From Prevotellaceae bacterium (GTDB taxonomy: Bacteria; Bacteroidota; Bacteroidia; Bacteroidales; UBA932), in contig JAISPE010000361.1 in the NCBI GenBank assembly GCA_031275145.1, positions 1 through 9,459 of the forward strand: 9,459 nucleotides of DNA, read 5' to 3'. A model generated the notes under the pieces. That model searched no databases and was not told the origin of the DNA. It saw only the letters and a program-made list of their open reading frames with translations. A program made the position numbers and the translations under genes. Shown here one piece after another: positions 1 to 4,699 of this stretch. The first letter of the stretch is position 1, and every line of letters begins with the position of its first letter.

Positions 1-119
1 TTCAGCCATTTTCTTTCCGCAGATGTTAGTGGAAACCATAAGTTTTTTACACGGGCGGGATGAATGCCAAGTTTTTTGCCTCCCAGACTTCCGATAATTC
101 CGGCAGCAAACATTAATAA
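1..119 (-). pseudogene. C-terminal fragment of a probable NAD-dependent sugar epimerase, frameshifted
   Basis: Reading the minus strand from about 119 down, one frame gives LMFAAGIIGSLGGKKLGIHP and then ARVKN. The natural continuation, LMVSTNICGKKMAE, lies in the next frame. The switch occurs in a run of six A on the minus strand (T43-48 on plus); one more A would restore a single frame reading RVKKLMVSTNI. The pattern 'GKKLGIHPxRVKKLxxSTNI' resembles the C-terminal part of Bacteroidota NAD-dependent epimerase/dehydratase (extended SDR) proteins as I remember them; I could not search for it. The catalytic and nucleotide-binding regions are absent: the 5' side is cut off by the palindromic element beginning near 119, and the 3' end runs off the window. 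I read it as a dead remnant. The family call is tentative, the frameshift less so. Confidence 0.42.
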
Positions 120-311
120 CCCGAGTTTTGGATAAGAAAACAATAAACATTTCATATTCAGGGATATAGATTCTGCAGGGCAAATATTTATAGCCAATGA
201 TATGTTTTAGACAAATATTCGACACTTGCGAGGTCGAATAAACCACTCAACTGCATATTGCTATAAATATGTGATACCTTGATATTAATGGCGTCTTATC
301 CAAAACTCAGG
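119..311. mobile_element. MITE-like palindromic element, about 190 bp
   Basis: A 15-bp perfect inverted repeat, TCTTATCCAAAACTC, occurs at 294-308 on plus and at 123-137 on minus. It extends outward by about three bases with one mismatch, giving ends that read CCyGAGTTTTGGATAAGA inward. Inside are a second inverted repeat (ATATTTATAGC, 184-194 with 260-270) and an 8-bp stem (TATTCGAC, 216-223, with GTCGAATA, 233-240). These two share a centre near 228. The flanks carry TAATAA on the left and TAATAT on the right, compatible with a short target duplication. There is no room for a transposase. The element separates the epimerase fragment from the transposase fragments. A non-autonomous element mobilised by an IS elsewhere is the simplest reading, but no parent IS is identified. 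Confidence 0.45.
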
Positions 312-372
312 TAATATAGATGCTAAAATAAATTGGCAATTTACGACGGAAGACGCGAGGATAAAATTACGC
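312..372 (+). pseudogene. IS630-like transposase C-terminal remnant
   Basis: The frame containing 313-372 reads NIDAKINWQFTTEDARIKLR. The stretch 'INWQFTTEDARIKL' matches, from memory, the extreme C-terminus of IS630-family (Tc1/mariner superfamily) DDE transposases, which normally end a few residues later in LYP-type residues. Here that ending is missing, and the frame runs straight into an unrelated transposase tail at 373. The frame stays open upstream to a stop at 286-288, but the residues before 313 lie inside the palindromic element and look unrelated. None of the catalytic DDE residues is present, so this is a non-functional scar. Confidence 0.5.
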
Positions 373-587
373 AAAGGTCCGGTGGGGGCTATTGTCGCCA
401 CGGCTAATAAAATCAGTAAAATTGTATATACAACGGTCAAAACCCGGACTGAATATGACGAAACGACGGTAACATTAAATGAGCCGGAATATCTGAAAAA
501 AAAATTGAAAAATCTGCAAAAAAAATCGATGTAATTACGAAACAGATCAAAGATCTCGAAAAATCGGACATACTGCAATCTGCTTAA
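373..587 (+). pseudogene. IS110-like transposase C-terminal remnant, frameshifted
   Basis: The same frame continues as KGPVGAIVATANKISKIVYT and then TVKTRTEYDE, with a lysine-rich tail containing EPEYLKKKLKNLQKK. The pattern 'AIxATANKIxxIxYxxVKxxxxYDE...YxKKxLxxLxKK' resembles the C-terminal end of IS110/IS116/IS902-family (Transposase_20) proteins. The frame stops at 532-534, just after an eight-A run (518-525). One additional A would let it continue as IDVITKQIKDLEKSDILQSA to a stop at 585-587, so I infer a single-base deletion. The DEDD domain and most of the Transposase_20 domain are absent. The fusion to the IS630-like tail at 372/373 is in frame but probably fortuitous, since neither piece has a start or a catalytic site. 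Confidence 0.45.
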
Positions 588-603
588 TTTAAGTCGATTG
601 AAG

Positions 604-657
604 TTTAGTTATATGAAAGGTTGTTTTGTTGTTAAAATTAGGTGTAAATGAGGTTTT
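604..657 (-). repeat. Dispersed repeat, short copy (inverted relative to 9146-9230)
   Basis: The reverse complement of 635-657 equals 9146-9168 base for base (23 bp). The reverse complement of 604-620 equals 9214-9230 (17 bp), and the bases between are similar. This copy lacks about 30 bases present in the other copy; the missing piece lies between two CAAC repeats there, as expected for slippage deletion. It starts 17 nt after the IS110-like stop codon, so it may be the downstream end of that insertion sequence. Confidence 0.7.
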
Positions 658-677
658 TTGTCCGACGGTGCGCCGAT

Positions 678-710
678 AAAAAAAACTCTCTTTCGTATGA
701 CAGAAGAGAG
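678..710 (-). terminator. Intrinsic terminator, minus strand
   Basis: Read on the minus strand, the stem CTCTCTT (710-704) pairs with AAGAGAG (692-686) across an 11-nt loop and is followed directly by eight T (685-678). Seven uninterrupted pairs plus a U tract make a good intrinsic terminator. No minus-strand protein-coding frame leads into it, which points to a non-coding transcript. On the plus strand there is no T tract after the stem. Confidence 0.65.
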
Positions 711-885
711 GCATGTCTTTAGAGTAAGATACTGTCATTTTATCTATTGCACTCAAGGACAGGATTGAAGACGTATGTCCTCGGCTCTTTCAATACAGTT
801 GCCCCGGTTGAGAACTGCGTAGTTCTACGAAAATTTTATGGATCTTTGCCATTCTTTTTAATTTTTACAATGAAACATTCAGAAA
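678..885 (-). ncRNA. Candidate structured RNA, unidentified
   Basis: This is inferred from the terminator at 678-710 and from several compact stems upstream on the same strand. One stem is AGAACT-ACGC-AGTTCT (about 811-826). Another is AGGACA paired with TGTCCT (about 757-782), overlapped by ATTGAA/TTCAAT, which suggests alternative or pseudoknotted folds. No convincing reading frame covers the region. The 5' end is a guess: a weak -7-like TACTTGTG lies on minus at about 900-893, which would give a transcript of roughly 200 nt. That length suits a 6S-type or regulatory RNA, but I cannot assign a family. If instead transcription starts at the TATCTTTG box on minus (1015-1008), the RNA would be about 320 nt. 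Confidence 0.35.
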
Positions 886-984
886 TATCGTTGCACAAGT
901 AATACTTTTTTTTGTAACCGCAATATTTTTTTCACTGACTGCCGGGCTGTTTGCCGTTCATACTTCACTGTTCGCAAAATTTAG

Positions 985-992
985 TACTTTTG
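985..992 (+). promoter_or_regulatory. Promoter -7 box for the amidase-nhaC unit
   Basis: TACTTTTG fits the Bacteroidota -7 consensus TAnnTTTG and is followed by GCGCTGTAAAAG, so transcription would begin at about 998-1001 and leave a leader of about 20 nt before the ATG at 1021. The nearest upstream TTTG (950-953) is too far away (31 nt) for a normal -33 element, so the upstream element is weak or divergent. A TATCTTTG match faces the other way at 1015-1008. Confidence 0.55.
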
Positions 993-1020
993 CGCTGTAA
1001 AAGTAAACAAAGATAGAAGC

Positions 1021-1827
1021 ATGAAACTGTTAAAAATACTTTTGATCCTGACAATACCTGTGAGTCTTTATTCCCAGAACGGGAATGAAGAGAATCGCGG
1101 CGTACGCACAGTCGTTATCGATCCCGGTCACGGCGGCAAAGATCCGGGAGCGGTAGGCAGTAAAGTATATGAAAAAAAGATCAATCTTGCTGTTTCCCTC
1201 AGGCTCGGACAGCTGATCGAGGAATGGTTTCCCGACGTCAAGGTACTGTACACAAGAACGGAAGATGTTTTAGTCAATTTAAAGGACCGCAGCAATTTTG
1301 CCAATGTCAACAATGCCGATCTGTTTATCTCCATTCATGCCAATTCGATAGATAACGAAAAAAACCGGAATACGGTTTCGGGAAGCGAAACATATATCAT
1401 GGGCATACACAAATCGGAGGATAATCTGAAAGTTGCAATGTTTGAAAACAGTTCCATAAAATATGAAGAGGATTACGAGTCCAGGTATGACAGGTTCGAC
1501 CCCGAGAGTCCCGAATCGTATATAATATTCAGTCTGATACAGCACGAATATATGGAACAGAGCCTTAAAATGGCGGAATTTATCCAGGAGGAATTTCAAA
1601 ACGGACCCGTCACCAGAGACAGAGGCGTCAAACAGGACGGTTTTCTTGTTTTATGGAGGACGGCAGCCCCGAGCGTTCTGATAGAACTTGGTTATCTGTC
1701 ACATCCCGAAGAGGAACTTGTACTGATGGATGAGGATAACCAGCAAAAAATGGCCGAATGTATACTGAAGGCGTTTAAAAGATACAAGGAATATACGGAA
1801 GGCTATGCAGTCGAAGAAAATGAATAA
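1021..1827 (+). CDS. N-acetylmuramoyl-L-alanine amidase (Amidase_3 family), exported
   Basis: This 268-aa zinc amidase should cut the bond between N-acetylmuramic acid and L-alanine of the stem peptide, in cell separation or peptidoglycan turnover in the periplasm. Residues 1-19 form a signal peptide (MKLLKILLILTIPVSLYSQ) with no lipobox cysteine. The catalytic domain follows at once: VVIDPGHGGKDPGA (31-44) supplies zinc ligand His37, Glu51 in VYEKKIN the second, and His106 in ISIHANS the third; Glu222 in VLIELGYLS is the catalytic acid. Between about 128 and 180 is a charged insertion (rich in Glu, Asp and Tyr) typical of Bacteroidota members. There is no added SPOR, LysM or AMIN domain, so it is a catalytic-domain-only enzyme of normal size. 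The ATG at 1021 fits both the signal peptide and the promoter spacing. nhaC begins 21 nt after the stop, and the two are probably co-transcribed. Confidence 0.93.
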   Translation: MKLLKILLILTIPVSLYSQNGNEENRGVRTVVIDPGHGGKDPGAVGSKVYEKKINLAVSLRLGQLIEEWFPDVKVLYTRTEDVLVNLKDRSNFANVNNADLFISIHANSIDNEKNRNTVSGSETYIMGIHKSEDNLKVAMFENSSIKYEEDYESRYDRFDPESPESYIIFSLIQHEYMEQSLKMAEFIQEEFQNGPVTRDRGVKQDGFLVLWRTAAPSVLIELGYLSHPEEELVLMDEDNQQKMAECILKAFKRYKEYTEGYAVEENE

Positions 1828-1848
1828 TTTTAACAATATTAAAAATAT

Positions 1849-3153
1849 ATGACGGAGAACACCGAACGGAAAACACATTCCCCCGCCGGCTGGAAAGCAT
1901 TGATGCCTCTTGGCGTTTTTTTTCTGCTGTACATACTGACGTTCATCTTTACGGGCGATTTACAGAAAATGCCGGTATCCGTAGCCTTTCTTTGCACTTC
2001 GGCCGCAGCAGTCCTGTTTACCGGAAGCGAGAAAATGAACCGGCGTGTCGAAATATTCTGCAGAGGATGCGCCAACGATACCGTTCTTTTGATGGTTGTC
2101 ATTTTTATTCTGGCAGGGGCATTTGCCGGAACAGCCAAAGCTGCGGGAGCGGTTACCGCTACGGTCAGTATGGCGCTGTATCTGTTGCCCGAACAGGCTG
2201 TCATGGCGAGCATATTTGTTGCGGCATGTTTCATTTCGATGGCTATGGGAACGTCTTGCGGGACAATTGCGGCGCTGGCTCCGATAGCCGCGGGCATATC
2301 TTCTCAAACGGATATCGGCATTCCGGTTATGCTTGGCGCAGTCGTCGGCGGGGCAATGTTCGGCGACAATCTTTCGTTCATATCGGATACGACCATTGTC
2401 GCCACACGTACGCAGGGATGCCGGATGAAAGACAAGTTCAGGGCAAACTTCCGTCTGGTTGTACCTGCATCCCTGATTGTTCTGGGGATTTATATCTTTC
2501 AGGGACTGAATACCGGCAGTGAGGCCGAAAGCGGTACGTATACGGTTGAATGGATAAAAGTAATCCCGTATATGGCTGTTTTACTGGCAGCCCTGTCGGG
2601 AGTTAACGTTATAGCGGTTTTATTTACAGGGATAATACTGTCCGGCGTGACAGGGATTCTCAGCGGCGGATTCGACGTATGGGGCTGGGCGGAAGCGCTG
2701 AGCTCCGGCATTGTGAAGGATATGGGCGAACTCATAATTGTGTCGCTGATGGCGGGAGGCATGTTTGAAGTGATCCGCCATAACGGAGGAATCGACTGGC
2801 TAATTAACAAACTGACTGAAAATATCCGTTCAAAACGAAAGGCCGAAACCGCAATTGCAGGTCTGGCGTCGTTTACCAACTTATGTACGGCAAACAATAC
2901 TATCGCTCTTATTATTACGGGTCCCGTTGCCAGACAGATCGGCGATAAGGCCGGACTGGAGAAATCCAGAACGGCAAGCCTGCTGGATACGTTCTCGTGT
3001 TTTGTCCAGGGATTTCTGCCGTACGGAGCGCAGCTTCTCATCGCATCAGGCATGGCAGGTATAAATCCGGCAGAAATTATCCCGTATCTCTACTATCCGC
3101 TCGCAATGGGATTTATAGCAGTTTTATCGATAGTGATGAGTTATAAGAGATGA
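1849..3153 (+). CDS. nhaC: Na+/H+ antiporter, NhaC family
   Basis: This 434-aa inner-membrane secondary transporter is expected to exchange cytoplasmic Na+ (or a related cation or metabolite pair) for protons. It is hydrophobic throughout, with about ten or more membrane segments; clear ones lie near 20-36, 43-58, 78-100, 118-150, 158-175, 203-219, 238-272, 293-306, 333-362 and 410-431. The family signature is AMFGDNLSFISDTTIVATRT (169-188), followed by QGCRMKDKF. A second conserved stretch, NLCTANNTIALI (344-355), and FVQGFLPYGAQ (385-395) agree with NhaC-type antiporters. The length is slightly short of the usual 450-500 aa, and both ends look complete. A cytoplasmic N-terminus of about 17 residues precedes the first segment. 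Substrate specificity within the family (Na+, or malate/lactate-coupled) cannot be read from sequence. It follows the amidase closely and likely shares its promoter. No clear intrinsic terminator follows. Confidence 0.9.
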   Translation: MTENTERKTHSPAGWKALMPLGVFFLLYILTFIFTGDLQKMPVSVAFLCTSAAAVLFTGSEKMNRRVEIFCRGCANDTVLLMVVIFILAGAFAGTAKAAGAVTATVSMALYLLPEQAVMASIFVAACFISMAMGTSCGTIAALAPIAAGISSQTDIGIPVMLGAVVGGAMFGDNLSFISDTTIVATRTQGCRMKDKFRANFRLVVPASLIVLGIYIFQGLNTGSEAESGTYTVEWIKVIPYMAVLLAALSGVNVIAVLFTGIILSGVTGILSGGFDVWGWAEALSSGIVKDMGELIIVSLMAGGMFEVIRHNGGIDWLINKLTENIRSKRKAETAIAGLASFTNLCTANNTIALIITGPVARQIGDKAGLEKSRTASLLDTFSCFVQGFLPYGAQLLIASGMAGINPAEIIPYLYYPLAMGFIAVLSIVMSYKR

Positions 3154-3183
3154 GTTATGAGAGTGATGAGTGATGAGAGTTAT
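3135..3183 (+). repeat. Degenerate short tandem repeat over the nhaC stop codon
   Basis: Copies of GATGAG(TTAT) recur at 3135-3144, 3149-3158, 3165-3170 and 3172-3183, covering the last six codons of nhaC and the first 30 bases after it. The purine-rich unit is prone to slippage. The TGA stop (3151-3153) lies in the second unit, so changes in copy number could alter the C-terminus of the antiporter by a few residues. Confidence 0.6.
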
Positions 3184-3233
3184 GTCATGCCATGCAGGAG
3201 AAATTATGATACTTTATTAATTTTCCTTCACAA

Positions 3234-3438
3234 AGGAGCGTTCAATAAATAAAGGTATTAATTATGGATTTATTTTCCGGCATCTCATCAATGGCCTGCC
3301 CGACGGCAGTCAGGGCAAAGAGCATCCCGTTAGGGATGCATCGCTCGGTAGAAAACACATACCGTCCTGTTTTGCATCCCGTTAGGGATGCATCCCACGG
3401 GATGCCATAATTGATACCTTTATTTATTGAAGACTCCT
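3234..3438. repeat. 205-bp element bounded by 34-bp inverted repeats
   Basis: The left arm 3234-3267 and the right arm 3405-3438 are inverted copies. The inner 27 bases (3241-3267 with 3405-3431) differ at one position, which in RNA would be a U-G wobble, so 27 pairs in a row could form. A 2-nt mismatch separates these from a further 5 matched bases. The element fills most of the nhaC-miaA spacer and encloses the paired hairpins at 3322-3405 and a smaller stem (TGCCC...GGGCA, 3297-3317). I see no coding capacity beyond tiny frames and no clear target duplication. It may be a MITE-like insertion or, if transcribed, a very stable RNA fold between nhaC and miaA. Confidence 0.7.
3322..3405 (+). 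repeat. Paired-hairpin repeat, copy 1
   Basis: Two identical palindromes, GCATCCCGTTAGGGATGC, with a 7-bp stem and a GTTA loop, lie at 3322-3339 and 3374-3391, exactly 52 nt apart. After the first comes ATCGCTCGGTAGAAAA (3340-3355), then 18 nt not shared with copy 2, then the second palindrome followed by ATCC. A third palindrome, GCATCCCACGGGATGC (3390-3405), overlaps the last bases of the second. The architecture matches the copy at 9370-9439. Repetitive extragenic palindromes (REP/BIME type, spread by RAYT transposases) are the closest known analogue; no such transposase is in this window. Confidence 0.85.
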
Positions 3439-3519
3439 AAAAGTTCCGAAAGGAGTTAAACCGTATGCGTTTTCATGACCCGTCGTTTCCGTTTTTATAG
3501 AATCTCAAAATAAGATTTA

Positions 3520-3527
3520 TACTTTTG
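3520..3527 (+). promoter_or_regulatory. Promoter -7 box for miaA
   Basis: TACTTTTG matches the Bacteroidota consensus TAnnTTTG, placing the transcription start at about 3533-3536 and giving a leader of roughly 48 nt before the ATG at 3582. The -33 region is only a T-rich GTTTTTATAG. The box overlaps a TTG codon at 3525 that opens the same frame, which argues against using that TTG as the start. Confidence 0.5.
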
Positions 3528-3581
3528 TCCTCGAAATATAATGGTTTAAGTTTATTTATAAAGACAGATAAAACGAACAGT

Positions 3582-4487
3582 ATGACCCTTTTAGTCTTGC
3601 TTGGAGCTACAGGAACCGGAAAAACGGATTTGAGTATAAGTCTGGCAAAATATTTCGGGACAGAGATAATATCGGCAGATTCCCGACAGATATATATGGA
3701 GCTGGACATCGGTACCGCGCCTCCTGCGCCGGAACAGCTCGATGAAGTGAAACATCATTTTATAAAGTCGCGCTCCATTTTCGATGAATATACTGCCGGA
3801 AAGTACGAGACAGATGCGTTGAAAGTTATCGGCAAACTGTTCGAGACAAATGATTATGTGTGGCTTGTCGGAGGATCGGGGCTGTATATCGACGCTGTCT
3901 GCAAAGGCATCGACGATATTCCCGCCACCGATCCGGAGTTGCGGAAAAATATTGTTAAACGTTACAGGGAGGAAGGGATAGACAGTCTGCGCTGCGAGCT
4001 GGAACGTCTGGACCCTGATATTTGCAGTACGCTTGATATTCATAATCCCCAGCGTGTTATAAGAGCGCTGGAAGCGTGTGTCAGTTCGGGAAAACCGTAC
4101 TCGTCTTTGCGGAAAAATTTTGAAAAGTCCCGCCCGTTCAACATTATAAAAATCGGCCTGACAATAGACCGCAATTTGCTGTATAACCGCATTAATACGC
4201 GTGTAGACAGAATGATGGAGGCCGGACTGGAAAAGGAAGCAGAAAAATTATACCGTTTCAAAGAACTTAACGCCTTGAAAACGGTTGGTTACAGAGAATT
4301 ATTCGACTATTTCGACGGAAAAACAGGCCTTGAAAAATCCGTAGAACTTATCAAAAGAAATACCCGAAGATATGCCAAACGGCAAATCACATGGTTTGCG
4401 CGGTATCCTGAAATCAGGTGGTTTCATCCGGATGATTTTGACGGGATTATTGCTGAAATCAGAAAACGCAGTGAAAAAGACGGGTAA
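3582..4487 (+). CDS. miaA: tRNA dimethylallyltransferase
   Basis: This 301-aa enzyme transfers a dimethylallyl group from dimethylallyl diphosphate to N6 of adenosine 37 in tRNAs that read codons starting with U, the first step toward ms2i6A. The P-loop GATGTGKT is at residues 8-15; SADSRQIYMELDIGTAPP (31-48) carries the conserved Asp33 and the DS-R motif. VGGSGLYID (96-104), NPQRVIRALE (155-164) and TVGYRELFDYF (234-244) follow, and the C-terminal IKRNTRRYAKRQITWFARYP (257-276) binds the anticodon arm. Length is normal. The frame extends upstream to a TTG at 3525, but the extra 19 residues would precede a family-typical N-terminus, and that TTG sits in the -7 box, so the ATG at 3582 is preferred. 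It has its own promoter. rpoC starts 212 nt downstream with a separate promoter. Confidence 0.95.
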   Translation: MTLLVLLGATGTGKTDLSISLAKYFGTEIISADSRQIYMELDIGTAPPAPEQLDEVKHHFIKSRSIFDEYTAGKYETDALKVIGKLFETNDYVWLVGGSGLYIDAVCKGIDDIPATDPELRKNIVKRYREEGIDSLRCELERLDPDICSTLDIHNPQRVIRALEACVSSGKPYSSLRKNFEKSRPFNIIKIGLTIDRNLLYNRINTRVDRMMEAGLEKEAEKLYRFKELNALKTVGYRELFDYFDGKTGLEKSVELIKRNTRRYAKRQITWFARYPEIRWFHPDDFDGIIAEIRKRSEKDG

Positions 4488-4575
4488 AAAACATCAAAAA
4501 TATCATGTCGTCTGTCCTTTCGAATAGTTTTTTACATAAAAACAGTGAACGGAATATCTTTTAAATCAAACGACT

Positions 4576-4627
4576 TTAAATTTTTTTTAAACTTTTTTTT
4601 GTATTCCCGAATTAATATCTAACTTTG
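4576..4627 (+). promoter_or_regulatory. rpoC promoter with T-rich upstream tract
   Basis: TTTG (4598-4601), an 18-nt spacer and TAACTTTG (4620-4627) form a near-ideal Bacteroidota sigma-ABfr promoter (TTTG, about 19 nt, TAnnTTTG). Immediately upstream, 4576-4600 holds two runs of eight T separated by AAAC, which could act as an UP-like element. Transcription should begin at about 4632-4635, leaving a leader of about 65 nt that is AT-rich and lacks a Shine-Dalgarno sequence. Confidence 0.75.
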
Positions 4628-4699
4628 CAGGCTAATTTTAATGTATAGTTTCGTATTATTTGATAGCTTTAAAATTGAAACATAACAACATAAGATAAT

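Noticed and set aside
285..578. 97-aa minus-strand frame rich in Phe
   Set aside because: It is antisense to the transposase remnants, and its composition is what A-rich coding DNA gives in reverse. It has no recognisable motif.
678..885. Naming the minus-strand RNA as 6S RNA (ssrS)
   Set aside because: Length and terminator fit, but I could not lay out the long bulged stem that defines 6S, so the family is left open.
1992..2522. 176-aa plus-strand frame inside nhaC
   Set aside because: It is an out-of-frame shadow of the antiporter gene, rich in Arg, Gly, Ser and Cys, with no domain. The nhaC frame carries clear family motifs.
3322..3405. Possible CRISPR array (repeat-spacer-repeat look)
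   Set aside because: Only two repeats per locus, a spacer split into constant and variable parts, palindromic repeats of 18 bp and no cas genes. The same plan recurs 6 kb away, so it is a dispersed element.
3433..3456. ACTCCT...AGGAGT hairpin before miaA as a terminator
   Set aside because: The 6-bp stem is followed by TAAACC and not a T tract, so it does not look like an intrinsic terminator.
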